The notes beneath the pieces are model-generated. The model was given only the letters and a program-made list of their open reading frames with translations, had not been told where the DNA came from and did not search any database. A stretch of 64,000 nt of DNA from Isoetes taiwanensis (Eukaryota > Streptophyta > Lycopodiopsida > Isoetales > Isoetaceae). Location of the stretch: assembly GCA_021234155.1 (NCBI GenBank), contig JAJEKV010000002.1, forward strand, positions 21,355,726 to 21,419,725, in the 5' to 3' direction. The translations under genes were made by a program, and so were the position numbers. Within the stretch, counting starts at the first letter, position 1. Every line of letters begins with the position of its first letter. Below, one piece after another: positions 24,001 to 36,420 of the stretch.

Positions 24001-24897
24001 TAGAAATAGGAAAAGGAAAAGAAGATTCTTGTTTAGGAAAGTCAGCTAGATTTCTAGAGCTTTGGACTATCTATATCTGAATGCGAAGTGTATCTTGCAT
24101 GAAGGTTCACCATGCTAGATCTCAGAACAATTTGAAACTATCTTCTTGAGTTTTATGATCAACTTGCCATCTTTGCAATTTTTAGTATCCTACACAAATG
24201 TTAAGCCATCAGAATGATTGTCAATTTAAAAAACTGTTCCCTACTATCAAGGGTAGAATGAGCTATAACAAAGGAAATAAGCTGGCACATGTTATAGAGT
24301 TTTGTTATTGCAAGAGTAAGAAGAAAACAATTCCATGTCTGATGCAGCTTATGATGGAGTTGTACCTGGAAGCTGAACAACAAAGGATGTTCTTGTTTCT
24401 GTCTATCATCAAAAACTTAGAGGCTTTCTCTCACAATACTATGTAAAGAAATTTGCACTTTGGCCTGTACATCAGCACCATTTTCTTAGGTAAAGGGTCC
24501 TAGCACTCCATGCACAATTCAAAACTTACGGAATCACTATGTCATTGGTGAGAAACTATTGGAGGCAAAATGAACCAGCTAAGGCACCAAATCTGCAAAA
24601 CAAAGACAGAGAGAATTTAACATAAATTAAACTGGAAAACTATGCATTAGACAATCTGAACACTACACATATCTACTGCGAAAAAAATCATGCGTATACT
24701 TAAAGCTTTCAGAAAAGACTAACCTACTTCGTCGTGTGATTGATGTATCTAAAGCACAGTCCATAGCTACAGTGCATTGTGCTAGTTAAATTGTATGAAA
24801 GTTTACCATCATGTGCGACATGTCATCCTCAAGTCATGCAAATTGTAGCAATGCAAGCATCAAAATCATATAGAACAGAGCATAAACAGCTATCGCA
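21092..24897. other. Unassigned AT-rich intergenic DNA
   Basis: I found no supported gene, RNA or bounded repeat. Short open frames here show no recognisable motif. Confidence 0.5.
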
Positions 24898-24901
24898 TTA
24901 A
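24898..24901. other. TTAA target duplication (left)
   Basis: TTAA directly precedes CACTAGAGTGGTC. The same four bases follow the mirrored terminus at 27454-27457. Confidence 0.7.
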
Positions 24902-27453
24902 CACTAGAGTGGTCCCGGGGACCATTCCTGGTCCATGGACCAGAATTGGTCCAGTTGACCCACTGTCACTTAAACCAATATATCTAAGAATAGAAGTTTT
25001 AATTTCGCGATATATCACCACCATATCAATCTTTACTTGATTCTTAATGACCTTCGAGAATTTCAAGGCCAATAAACTCACCTATATGTTGTAGTGGTTT
25101 AAATATTAGAGAATTTGACATTTTCTGCAACAGTCCAGAACTGCATTCTTGGGTTTTCCTAGCATAAACGGGCCTAAACCTTGCTAAAATTGGAAGTATT
25201 TGTCTATTTATGATAGAACACACTGATTTGTATGTTTTCAGCTTTGGTTGCTATCATCTAACGTCCGTGGAAGCCCGCAAACCCTATTTTGTTCAAAAAT
25301 GCTGCGTGCGGTTTAGGAATTATTTCTCTCTTATTATTACAAGTTTTTGTGGCCATGGATTCTTAACTATATGAAGTTCATAAAATCTAATAGAAAATTT
25401 CCTTTACAAGATTTAGGACAAAATTATATGTTAAAATGCTTCAAAATCACCACCTGTAAAGTATCACGTGGGTAATGAATGATGCATTCTTCTTATATCT
25501 ACATAGAAAATTACTCTATCAACTTGCATATAGTGTAATTAAGGTTTAACCATGCAATTAACTAGATTTAAAGATGATGCACAACCATAGAATTAACACA
25601 TTAGAGGTTAAAAATTTGAGTTAATTCCAAAATTATAGGCTGAAAACTCATCATTTACTAGCTAGTGATGTTTATTGATGAATGAAAGTATAAGAGTCAA
25701 AAATTAAACCATATGACCTTTGACGCGTCTTTCTCAGCTTTGTAGAGAACACACTACATTTTTCCAAATAAGCCTTTCAAATGGTTCAAAATATGACAAG
25801 GAACATATATATAGGTTCTTTATATAGGTTACGTGGCTTTCTTGCAAAAATATACGGAGAAACATGGTTATTTTTTACTAGTATAAAACTGGTATATCCA
25901 TTGCTGCTACAAAGCATTAGAGTTTTAGTAGGATAATGTTACAAGTAGGTCATCTTTTATGTACACTATATTTTTCATGAATGTGGGCCTTCCTTTGCAA
26001 TATAACTCTCTATTTTCATATTGAAATAATATACTATTTGAAAGATATGAATATAATTAAGCATGAACCATTTATAGTCCATAACTAGACCAATTCTATA
26101 GAGCATATATCTCTCACTAGCCCTATCCATTTTGTCCCCATAATGATACCATGATTTCTTACCTTTAACAACATAATTTTTGAAAGGTGTAAGTGGAAGT
26201 CCATGTAGATTCAATTGCCGAATAAATACCTCATAAATTCACAGTTGTTTGTGCTTAACCAATGCCCTCAAATTATGCAAGCTCGTCTAACCAATTAATT
26301 TTACCCCATAGAGAATCGTACGCATAAACTATATTTTAAAGTTGAGATTAAAATTGATTAAGATGTTGCCTCTATTAATTTTTAAACTTCCAGTCCTGTG
26401 GACCAATAATGTGCACATAGCAGTCTAACTTGACTTTTTATAGTCATAAACTTCCATATTTTTCTTTGAATTTTTTTCCATTGATTTCATGACATGGGAC
26501 ATTTTGAGAATGTGTTTTTTCAAAGTCACATCTCGAGGCATAAATCTAGAATAAACATAGAAGACATATTTATAAAGTTTAATCCAAATCTCAAGGTTAT
26601 GATCAACAAATATTTTCATTATTAAAGTAAATAAGAAGCTATTCATATCCCAAAATTCAACTTCAGATCAATTAACATAAGGAAGTTATTGATTTTAAAT
26701 GGGCCATGGACCAATAATGGGCTCAGGTACAGAAACCTTTCTTGATTTCTTGTGACCATGTCTTTTGGTGTTTTTAAGAGCTTGTTTTTACATTGGTTTC
26801 ATATCATTTTGAACTTTCATACTATGATTTTTTTTAGGACATCATAGAGTAAGTTTTGCTCTATATGGGGAAATATTAATCATTATTACAAGTTACCTAA
26901 AATTGAGATCTAAAGTGAAAGTCCAAACGTCAAATTCAAGGCCAGCCAACATTTTTATGGGATGAAGAAACTTGTCAACTGCTTATATGTCAAATATTAG
27001 CTCAAAATGCATTTCCTTGTAAAAGTTGTTGTATTTAAACTACAACTGCCTTCTGGGAACCATAATTGGTTCTGAGGAGGCGGAAAGCAGTTTTGACCCT
27101 GTCATGTCTGAATGGCCCTATCTTTCTTCACAGACTTCGGATTGACATGTGGTTTTTTGTGTCCTTTGAAAAAATCATGGTAATCAAAAAATTTGAAAAA
27201 ATCATTTTGTCGAGACAGTTTTACTTTATGTAAATATGAAGCTTTTGGTACTTGACCCCCCTGAGTTTGCTAGAGCATAACTTACAAGAATGGAGGTGTA
27301 TATATTTTTAGGTATTTTTCTAGTGGACCATGACTGCGATATATGAACTCCTAGGAAGGGCTCAAATAGATTTTGTACCATTGATTTTATATGAATTTTA
27401 AAATGAACACTGCAAATGGACCATTTCTGGTCCATCACCTGACCACTCTAGTG
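24902..27453. mobile_element. Non-autonomous piggyBac-like element
   Basis: A perfect 13-bp terminal inverted repeat, CACTAGAGTGGTC and GACCACTCTAGTG, bounds 2,552 bp. Both sides carry TTAA, the duplication specific to piggyBac transposons. Subterminal TGGTCCA/TGGACCA motifs recur near both ends (24908-24955, 27417-27435) and internally (26397-26405, 26705-26715). The interior is AT-rich with only short open frames (for example 25975-26214 and 26425-26646, minus), none resembling the transposase. The CACTA start could suggest En/Spm, but a 3-bp duplication does not match (TAA versus TTA). Superfamily assignment rests on the termini only. Confidence 0.65.
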
Positions 27454-27457
27454 TTAA

Positions 27458-29880
27458 ACAATGTCTTGTGTATAAATCAGGATAGAATACTTACTTGCTT
27501 GGTTAAGTGCATACCCTCTTCAAGTAAGCACTTAAATGCAAAACTTCAAGCATTTGCTGGTGATTATATTATTGTCATCTGCAGAATTGTCCATGAGACT
27601 TCATCACAATCGTGAAGAAATTAATATACTGTTCTAGCCAGAGATGCATCATACGCTTGACTCTAGAAAAAGAAGTGCCAAAACTCATTATTAAATCCAT
27701 CACATCAAAGGAAAAATACAGCAAAAGTCAGCATTTAGAAGCATACCTTCCAGTTGCACTGGAGTTACATTGGTAAAGGCCTCCTTTGAATGTTTATTGT
27801 GCCCAGAACATGCCAAGGCAAGGCGGCATGCATGGTATTCTTAGAGACCATTTCATAATGGTAAAATTAGAGTGCCAGCTTCAACCATCCCTGTTGAACG
27901 AAAACTAATAATCATGAAGATATAGAACCTGATAAGAAAAGGCTATTGAAAATAGAACAATAGGATTGAGCATACCAGAAGCGGTTCATCTAATTTTTGC
28001 TGGCCAAATAGCTGCCCGACCATTCACATGTACACAATATTATGCTGCTCCATATCCAGCAATGCACAACAACCTAAGATAAGAGGGCTACCATGGCCAA
28101 CAATGGTATGTAGGCAACGGTGGCCGTGGCTCTGGAAGATCCCTAGCGGCTCCCATGCCGGGATGCAGCGCTGCACAAAAACGATCAGGCAAATTCACCA
28201 TAATAAATACTTCTAGATTGAGCATGCCTCTCGATGGTCGGCCGAATGCATCCCCTGTGGCAGCCTGTAGCTCTGAATACAAAAAGAGAAACAAAATACC
28301 ACAACCCTAACCATAACAGTCGTAGCCTACATGACGTGGTGCATGCTTCCGTAATGACAGTGCATGAATGGAAGCTTCATCTGGAAAATGCCCAAATCCA
28401 GCAACATCGAAACCATTTCAAATCAAACGAAAATGCTTTCTAAATTTTTGGAACATCGGGAATGTTTTCTGGCTACGAAAACCCTTCAAACCTTACAAAA
28501 CCATCTTAGAAAAAATTCCAAAAAAGTTTATAACCAAACCGGAAAATCCCAAATTAAAAAAGTTGATATAACCATCTTCCAGTGTACCCACCGCTTCATC
28601 ATCTGCTCTCACCTACCCAGTGCAATATGCCTACCTCCTGAACTCAAATTTAATCTTGAAGAGGAAAAAAAGTTAGCAGATTAGACTACACAAAACTGGA
28701 AGAGTTCAAGAGATTCTATTTTATGGGGATCAATTGGTTCACTAAAGTCAGTATTTTTTATTGTGAATCTGCACCGACAAATATGACTCATAGGACTCAG
28801 TCGAACGACCATGTCTAGACGCTACTGAGGAGTTTTGAGTCTTGCTATACAGAGGTCCTAACACCTACAGCTGTTTCTGTTCACATGTCCGCCAAGAAGA
28901 AGATCACGTGGTCAATGCTGGAGGATCTTGCTAAAAAAAAGTTCTATGTAATTTCTGACAATCACAGTATATTTGCTGCTCAAATGCTATGCTCCCACAT
29001 CAGTGATGTTCAGCAACGAATAGAATTTACAAAGGCATATCCAAAAAGGAGAACACGTGTGTTGAATGGGAATATGACAAAAAGGAGTACATTTAATTGT
29101 CTATACAATGCAATGACATAATCGCTAATACAACATATAAAGAACCCATCGTGGAAAAGCTCCAACAACTTTGCAACCAACACAAAGCTTATGGCTGTCC
29201 ACCTCAAGGACCAACTGGAACAGCGATAACATCTGTATAGAAGGTAAATACTTGTCTTTTTGCTTGGCAAGGTCGCCATCGCGATCCTTATAACCTATTT
29301 ATTTATCAAGAATTTGTCGAAGTGGCAACCACAACCTTCAAGGAAAGAGCTAAAAGACGAAGACCATAATCTCACATTGCCTGACAGCCTCCTCTGGGGG
29401 ATTATACAGATAGCACACAAGAACCTAGACCATACAATGAAGGCAGAGGAGATGCCTCTTCCATGAGAAAAGAAGCTCGTGCAAAGATTCAGTCAATAAA
29501 ATTGTCTCCGCCAGTAGCACACCAGGCATTTACAGTCCACGATGTCTCATGTGCTCAAAAGGCAAGTGGCCACAGAGAAACAACATGTCACGGGATCATC
29601 CGCTTAGTCCAATTTGAAAGGTTGTAGGATAAGATGGGTCTTGTTGATGTACAGACTGGATTGGATAGCTTTTCCACTAGCATTGACACCATCGCACATG
29701 AAAGGGAGCATTTTGAGCAGGAGATAACACAGTTATCTCACGACTTCTATCAGAAGCTGAGCAAAATGCCACCATTCATAAGATGGTCCAAGAAGTTGCC
29801 AGAGAAAGCTAGTTGCAGCTCTAGGCTTTTCAGAACAAGGTCAGCACATTCAAGACAAACTCAAGAACAGTGGATACCGA
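27458..29880. other. Unassigned DNA left of the giant MULE
   Basis: Short open frames occur at 28885-29121 and 29634-29880 (plus). The second encodes an acidic, coiled-coil-like peptide (TIAHEREHFEQEITQLSHDF) that runs into the MULE terminus. Neither is recognised. They may be remains of an older element or an unknown gene into which the MULE inserted. Confidence 0.4.
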
Positions 29881-29889
29881 AGTTACTCC
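29881..29889. other. 9-bp target duplication AGTTACTCC (left)
   Basis: AGTTACTCC precedes the left terminal repeat. An identical 9-mer follows the right terminal repeat at 52128-52136. Nine bases is the Mutator-superfamily signature. Confidence 0.9.
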
Positions 29890-30172
29890 GGGCGCCCGTA
29901 TATCTACAACGGGATACGGTTTATCCGGACATTTTTTCGGTGGTTTTTCTGGACATCCCATCGCCCCCCATCCCATGTAGCCATCCGCCCATCCATGCGC
30001 CCGCGATGGCCATCCGCTTGGGCATCCATGACCCCATCCCGGTGATTTATCCGGACAGGCAAGACCGTTAATCATTACTGCTCCTACTGACACAAGACCA
30101 TAGTACCACGGGCTCACAAGCATTAAATGCCCTGTTCCATCCCAAAAGAAAGCCCGTTGCCCGTTCCCCGCC
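29890..30172 (+). repeat. Left terminal inverted repeat of the giant MULE
   Basis: 29890-30125 aligns in reverse to 51894-52127 with few differences. Weaker similarity continues (CCCAAAAGAAAGCCCGTTGCC) to about 30172, opposite a right copy enlarged by about 90 bp. Three copies of the motif GGTTTATCCGGACA or variants occur at 29918, 29942 and 30041. The same motif makes up the internal arrays. Confidence 0.9.
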
Positions 30173-30273
30173 CCCGGAAATGCGTTCCCGCAGAATTCCC
30201 GTTCCATCCCCAATTCGGACTCGCCCGCCAAAGCTTCAACTCCGGCTCCCGGAGGGATTGGTGAAGCGCTTCG

Positions 30274-32993
30274 ATGATGGAGGAGCATTGTGGCTTCTTT
30301 GGTGTCGACCCAGGTGCAACAGAGGTAGGTATCGTTTGTTTTGAAGCTCTGTTTTGACAGAATAGCAGAGTTGTTGAATCAGCCGGCTGCATGTTTCAGA
30401 GGCTCAAGCTCGTGGACCTGCAGCATCCTCCACCCGGTCCCTTCTCTAAAGCCGATCTGAATTGGAGAATTGAGAAGCTGTTGAAGCCCATTCCAAACGT
30501 GGCTCCAGTCGATGATGAAGTGGTCACCGATAGCGGGCAGCAGACCCAATGTGTCCATACTTGCTACATTCCCAGCAACAGGGCAGCTGATTTCATAATC
30601 GGAGAGGAGAATTGTGATGGCACAAACACCAACTTCTACAAGAGGTCTTCAAACTGCAGAAAACTGGGGGATCTTAAGAGGAAGGTGGACGAAAATGTGC
30701 ACCTCAGCACCACCATGTCATTGTTATCCAGTTATCCGATGTATTTTCTTCTTTTAATGCATTTATTTGTTTAGTTTCTGCTTTGCATTTTGAGATTGAC
30801 ATAAACTGTGGACGGAATTGGGGGTGGGGGAATTGGGGCTATGGTTTTACAGCTACTGGTGTGCCTATGGTCCAAAGGACCTCCGGGGCAATACCCGAAA
30901 GGTGCTCGACAAAACACGGAAGGCTTTGGTGGCTGAAGCTAAGAGATTGGATCCATCACAATCCAAGACGTTCAGGGGACCCAACATTAAGCACGGGTGC
31001 ATGTGCCACTTTCAATTGAAGCAATTATACTTGAGGCCAGAGTGGACAAAGATAACTTTTTATGAGATGAAGCATATCTATTCGCAAGGGCAGGCATGCC
31101 ATGGAGGGGAAGACCCAAATTGCGAGAAAACCAGGTTCAATGTGGCCCCCTGGCTATCTAAGAAGAAGAAGCTTTGGGCAAGGAATTTGCTGCATCAGAG
31201 CCACACTTTCCAACAGGTCATGACAAAGCACGAGGAGGAATGGGCCATGCAGAGGAGAATGAACCATTCTGAAGTGAAAACCCGTGATCATATTCTTGAT
31301 ATGGATGATCTGTACAATATCTCTCGCAAACTTGCTAGAGACACTTGGCTGCTACATCCAAATGTTCCAGAGAGCATTAGGTTGTGGGTTTCTCTACACC
31401 AAGAGTGTGTATTCTTGTATCAAGAAGGCAGACCATTCACTTTAGGTATTATCACTCCATTCCAAATGAAGATTCTGTTGGAACATGGTAAAGGCAATGC
31501 TGTTGCTATGGATTCAACCTTCAAGACCAATGACCATTGCTATAGTTTATATACCTTGCTAATTTTTGACAGTCATGGGAATGGTGTGCCAATTGCATGG
31601 GTTATGACTTCTAGTCAGGAATCAGAAGAAATTCGGCCATGGCTCACAGCTATGAAAGAACACATTCACAAGTTGGATCCAGCTTGGACACCCTCATGCT
31701 TCATTGTGGATGATGCGAAGGCTGAAATTAAGGCTTTGTAGGAAGTATGGTCCATTCAGCAATCCAGTTGTGCCTGTGGCACGTTAGGAGGAATTGGTTG
31801 AAGATGTTAGTGAAGCGAGTCAAGGACAAGAAAGTGAGGGCTGAAATGTTCAAGGAGTTGGGGCACATTATGTATGGCACTCACATCGAGGGTGATGGTA
31901 GACTTCGGGAGGCATACTTGGAATCTTGTCGTGTAGAAGGCTTGAGACTCCTCGAAGAGTTCAAGCAAAAATATAAGAGATACAAGAAGGTTGTGTCCTA
32001 CATGGACAAGGTTTGGACCAAAAACATCTCCTTCTGGATTACAGCCACTAGAGTTTATCCTCATGCAAACCAGGAAACTAATCTGGGGCAGAGTCCTATC
32101 ATTTCCATATGAAGAAAAGGCTTGGGCTTTCCAAGCATGCACTGAGAGGGAGGCGGCTTGATTGGCTGTTGTACATGTTGGTGAATCAATTAGAAACACA
32201 TATGTCATATGACCGGTTTAAGAAGGAACATGGCTTCAAATTTAACCGCAAACAAGAACATATTGTTGAGACAACTATTATTGGTGCACGTGGCATTCCT
32301 GACACGGCAATTAGATGGCTGGATTACAAGGCAGGCACGGCTGAGGTATGGAGCCAGAACATGGATGCATGGGACAAGAACACAGAATCAGTACCTTACT
32401 TGGTGGTGGTTGCCAATGAGAATTGGTCATGCTGTGACTGTCCTTGGGGTATCAAAGGTAACATGTGTAAACGCCAAGTGAAGGTTCTTCGTATGATGTC
32501 CAACTACAAGGAGGAGGACATCTTAAGGGTTTGTGGAACCCTCTTTGGCTCACAAGGTGGCGGTTTAGCTAACTTGATAACCATGGCCGAAGCTTACATT
32601 GAGGAAGACGGGTGCTTTGATGCTCCCGATGGGAATCAACAGGATTCCGAGGATTATGGTAGGGATGTTGATGAGGAAGAGGTTCCATCAACTCAAGCTA
32701 AGCTGCAGGAAAGTATAGAGGCCAGCCTTGTACATATCAGGGACACTATTTCCAGCAGTCCCACCATTGCAAGAGAGGCCGATTTCTTGCTTAGGGAGCT
32801 AGGTGGACAACTACAACATTTGCTGCTAAGCACCATTGCGATTGGCCCAGCTCCTACCATGGCAATGGTTTGTGACTTCAATGGCAACACTATTGCAAGG
32901 CCAATACCATTCATAGAGGGTCGCAAGCGAAAGAAGAGGGTTCTTGGTGAGACAGTCTTTGCACGTGAATGCCATCACCATCTTCTAGAGTGA
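30274..32993 (+). pseudogene. MULE transposase with SWIM finger, frameshifted
   Basis: A first exon probably starts at 30274 (MMEEHCGFF) with a donor near 30325. An N-terminal exon (30391 onward, KLVDLQHPPPGPFSK) is followed by a main exon from about 30853 after the acceptor TTTTACAG, opening YWCAYGPKDLR. The MULE DDE core shows AMDSTFKTNDHCYSLYTLL (first Asp, about 31509) and CFIVDDAKAEI (second Asp, about 31708), then LCLWHVRRNW. Two single-base frameshifts break it, near 31738 (also TAG) and near 32080 in a G-run before ESYHFHMKK. The third segment has RGRRLDWLLYML and a SWIM-type finger CCDCPWGIKGNMCKR (about 32430) in which the final His is Arg. Its job would be excision and insertion of the element by binding the termini. 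Exon borders upstream of 30853 are uncertain. Confidence 0.85.
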
Positions 32994-33170
32994 TGGATGG
33001 TTTAGGGTTTCTTATCACATATCATGGGTATAAATACCATGTCTACCACCTCCGTTTTAATATCGTGGTCGAGGGAATGAAGAGAAATTCCAAATGGTTT
33101 CGACCCTCCCACCTCCTTTGGCAAGATTTTCCAACCTCTTCGCGATTCCTTGGTCTTTCCGGATGAGTGA

Positions 33171-34347
33171 ATGTCTACCCCTATGGTTTATCTGGACACA
33201 AAGTTGGTGGCTTATCTGGACACAAAGTAGTGGTTTATCTGGACAATGTATGAGTATGGCTTGGATTGACATACCATAGGTATAAATACACCAAGTATTC
33301 ATACCCTTAGTATTTATACTCAACTCCAATGTCTACCCCATTGGTTTATCTGGACACATGTTGGTGGTTTATCTGGACACAAAGAAGTGGTTTATTTGGA
33401 CAATGTATGAATAGGGTTTCTAATCACATACCATGGATATAAATACACCAAGTATTTATACCTTGAGTATTTATACCCAATTCCAATGTCTACCCCTATG
33501 GTTTATCTGGACACATGTTGGTGGTTTATCTGGACACAAAGTAGTGGTTTATCTGGACAATGTATGAGTATGGCTTGGATTCACATACCATAGGTATAAA
33601 TACACCAAGTATTCATACCCTTAGTATTTATACTCAACTCCAATGTCTACCCCATTGGTTTATCTGGACACATGATGGTGGTTTATCTGGACACAAAGAA
33701 GTGGTTCATCTGGACAATGTAGGAATAGGGCTTCTAATCACATACCATGGGTATAAATACACCAAGTATTTATACCTTGAGTATTTATACCCAATTCCAA
33801 TGTCTACCCCTATGGTTTATCTGGACACATGTTGGTGGTTTATCTGGACACAAAGTAGTGGTTTATCTGGACAATGTAGGAATAGGGTTTCTAATCACAT
33901 ACCATGGGTATCAATACACCAAGTATTCATACCGCTTAGTATTTATACTCAACTCCAATGTCTACCCCTATGGTTTATCTGGACACATGTTGGTGGTTTA
34001 TCTGGACACAAAGTAGTGGTTTATCTGGACAATGTAGGAATAGGGTTTCTAATCACATACCATGGGTATAAATACACCAAGTATTTATACCTTGAGTATT
34101 TGTACCCAATTCCAATGTCTACCCCTATGGTTTATCTGGACACAAAGTTAGTGGTTTATCTGGACACAAAGAAGTGGTTTATCTTGACAATGTAGGAATA
34201 GGGTTTCTAATCACATACCATGGGTATAAATACACCAAGTATTCATACCCTTAGTATTTATACTCAACTTCAATGTCTACCCCATTGGTTTATCTGGACA
34301 CATGATGGTGGTTTATCTGGACACAAAGAAGTGGTTTATCTGGACAT
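33171..34347 (+). repeat. Satellite array, plus orientation, about 158-bp units
   Basis: The landmark AATGTCTACCCC recurs at about 33171, 33327, 33486, 33643, 33799, 33958, 34117 and 34277, a period of 156-160 bp. Each unit has three GGTTTATCTGGACA motifs (24 counted, a few with one mismatch) followed by AGTATTTATAC/GTATAAATAC blocks able to form a hairpin. The motif is close to that in the terminal repeats. Long open frames across this array are by-products of the repeat and are not genes. Confidence 0.9.
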
Positions 34348-34349
34348 AC

Positions 34350-34680
34350 GAAATTTTTAGGGTTAGATTGGACACGTGGTAAACCTAGACATGCATGGTT
34401 AGATTGTATACGAAATTTTTAGGGTTAGATTGGACACGTGGTTAAAAGCGTGGTTAGATTGCATACGAAATTTTTAGGTTAAAAAGGGAACAGTATCCCG
34501 ATCGATCTATTGTCAGGAAACAAGGTTTGTAAGATCCGGCTCATCCGATGGCGATAACCCGAAGCAGGTGTCGAATCCTTCGGATGTTGAAGGACTTGGC
34601 CGCTTGTGCAGGAGGTAGGCCTGCTGGATGTTGAAGGACTTGGCCGCTTGTGCAGGAGGTAGGCCTGCTGTTTCAAGGCG
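34350..34680. repeat. Two further local tandem duplications
   Basis: TACGAAATTTTTAGGGTTAGATTG-like units recur three times at about 34346-34480 (period 55-60 bp). A 46-bp unit (GATGTTGAAGGACTTGGCCG...) is duplicated exactly at about 34580-34672. Both lie between the satellite array and the mirrored gene fragment. Confidence 0.75.
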
Positions 34681-34737
34681 CAGATCATCGGCCACGAAGT
34701 CAGCACCAGTAAAGCACCAGCACTTTCCACTGATCAA

Positions 34738-34990
34738 GCCAGCACCAGCAGAGAGCCCGAACCAAAGAGGGTAAAGATTGTTCACGTTGTTAGTGACGTG
34801 TCCTCGGATGATGACTCAGAAGACTCGGCAGGATACATTGGCTATGTATTTCCCAGGCATACCATCATAGGCTGACGAAGATGCTTTTGTAGAGAAGTTT
34901 CTGTTATAAAAATGTATCATGTCTCTGTTATAAAAACGTTTCATGTTTCTTTTATAAAAAAGTTTCATGTCTACCCCATTGGTTAATCTG
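34738..34990 (+). pseudogene. Mirror copy of the 3' end of the accessory gene
   Basis: 34738-34877 is an inverted copy of 50690-50830 and encodes the same C-terminus (DSEDSAGYIGYVFPRHTIIG, stop). It is followed by CTGTTATAAAAA repeats and a partial satellite unit, mirroring the right-hand order of gene end, AACAGAAACATG repeats, then array. Only the last roughly 45 codons are present, so it cannot be functional. It shows that the two flanks of the element once shared more than the terminal repeats. Confidence 0.8.
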
Positions 34991-35100
34991 GACAAATGTT
35001 AGTGGTTTATCTGTATGGCTTGGATTGACATACCATAGGTATGAATACACCAAGTATTTATACCCTTAGTATTTATACTCAGCTTGAATGTATAACCCAT
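34970..35100 (+). repeat. Partial satellite unit
   Basis: CTACCCCATTGGTTAATCTGGACA and the GTATTTATAC blocks reappear once in plus orientation, shortened and diverged. It lies right after the mirrored gene fragment. Confidence 0.75.
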
Positions 35101-35101
35101 T

Positions 35102-35172
35102 GGTATAGGTATCGGTATAGATATAGGTATAGGTATAGGTATAGGTTTAGGTATAGGTATAGCTATATGTAG
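35102..35172. repeat. GGTATA hexamer tract
   Basis: About eleven imperfect GGTATA units (variants GGTATC, AGATATA, GGTTTA). It may have grown from the GGTATAAATAC block of the satellite. Confidence 0.8.
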
Positions 35173-35525
35173 AATTACGCTGGTATGGATATAGACAGGT
35201 GGAGATATATGATGGACGTGAGGGATACGGCACCGGCCTGTCCCCGCAGGGCTACGAGTAGTCATCACTACCTACATTAGATCCATCATTACCTATCTGT
35301 GATGTGACTCTCCTACTCCAGAAATTAATTGCATTTGAACATTCCCGAGCGCCTTTCCCGCTCCCTGAAGCGCACAAAGGTTCACTCGTCGGAGAGGAAC
35401 CTTTAGTTCTGTGCCTGCCATGGCGCCCGATATGGGCCATCAAGGGCAGACTATGCGAGGAGCTCGCGGGGTTCAGTCAATGTTAGTCAGGTAATATTGG
35501 CCTGTCTTACGGATTCCATGCGTTC

Positions 35526-35798
35526 TTGCTGCTGATTCATGTTGTTATGCTGCAGGCCTCACGGGACGCTTCCTGGACGGCTGTCGTTAATCGCATGAAG
35601 CACTCCATCGAATGCATCATTTGCAAGGAGAGATGGTTTAACAACGTGATGACCGTAAGGAGGAATGTCGTATTTGCAGACCAGAAGCTTATGTTCAAGC
35701 TGTTCAGGTATCATCTTTTCCGTGACTTCGAATGTTACAAATGCGAAGTCAAATCGGATGCCGAGATGGATGGGTTCTGGAGTTCATCACAGAGGTGA
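35526..35798 (+). CDS. Small ORF with paired Cys-x2-Cys, unrecognised
   Basis: This 90-codon frame has IECIICKERWFNNV and, 45 residues later, CYKCEVKSDAEM, two CxxC pairs that could form a zinc ribbon. It may instead be an internal exon: a TGCAG precedes GCCTCACGG near 35553. It is inside the giant MULE and on the opposite strand to the Ulp1 gene. I cannot name it, and the start is uncertain. Confidence 0.35.
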   Translation: MLLIHVVMLQASRDASWTAVVNRMKHSIECIICKERWFNNVMTVRRNVVFADQKLMFKLFRYHLFRDFECYKCEVKSDAEMDGFWSSSQR

Positions 35799-35929
35799 AC
35801 GAGTTAACAGTTTTGTTTAGTTCTAGTACAGTATGTACAATTGTACAGTTTTTGGCACTTTGTATGTTTCTTGGGAAACAGTAGCACCGCTCTCGATAAG
35901 CCATGTGCATTTTTCAAATTTGTTGGTAA

Positions 35930-36420
35930 CATGGTATAAAAACCTTGTTATAATTTGTGCATTCAAGTACTTATAAGTTATACAATCCGTATAGGCACCT
36001 TGGTATAATTTACTCATGGAAGCACCTATAGATAAGATATACAAACCGTCTCCTTGTATAATTTAATCATATAAGCACGTAAATGCTATACAAACCGTAT
36101 AGGAGCCTTCGTATAATCTAATCATAGGCGAACTTATATGTTATACAAACCGTAGAGGAGCCTTGTTATAATGTATTCCTAGAAGCACTTGTATTTATTT
36201 GACACAGACCGTAACAAACTTGGTATAACTTATTCATGGAAGCACATGTTATACGGACCGTATAAATACTACTCTTATCAATGCATTTGGTGCAAGTTTT
36301 TCTGGACATGGTTTATCTGGACAAATGTCCTTGGCTTATCATGTTATACAGATCGTATAAATACTATTCTTTTCAATGCGTATGGTACAAGTTTATCAGG
36401 ATATGGTTTATCTGGAAACT
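35930..36420 (+). repeat. Degenerate tandem repeat, about 62-66 bp units
   Basis: The pattern TGGTATAATTTAYTCATRGAAGCAC...TTATACARACCGTATA recurs about seven times with drift. The right end includes three more GGTTTATCTGGACA-type motifs (about 36300-36420) in plus orientation, the last ones before orientation flips. Confidence 0.75.

Noticed and set aside
24902-27453. CACTA (En/Spm) classification
   Set aside because: Termini begin CACTA but the 3-bp flanks do not match, while TTAA matches exactly on both sides; kept as an alternative.
33560-34195. 211-codon open frame across the left satellite array
   Set aside because: It is periodic with the 158-bp satellite and has no independent coding evidence; similar frames appear in the minus-strand arrays.
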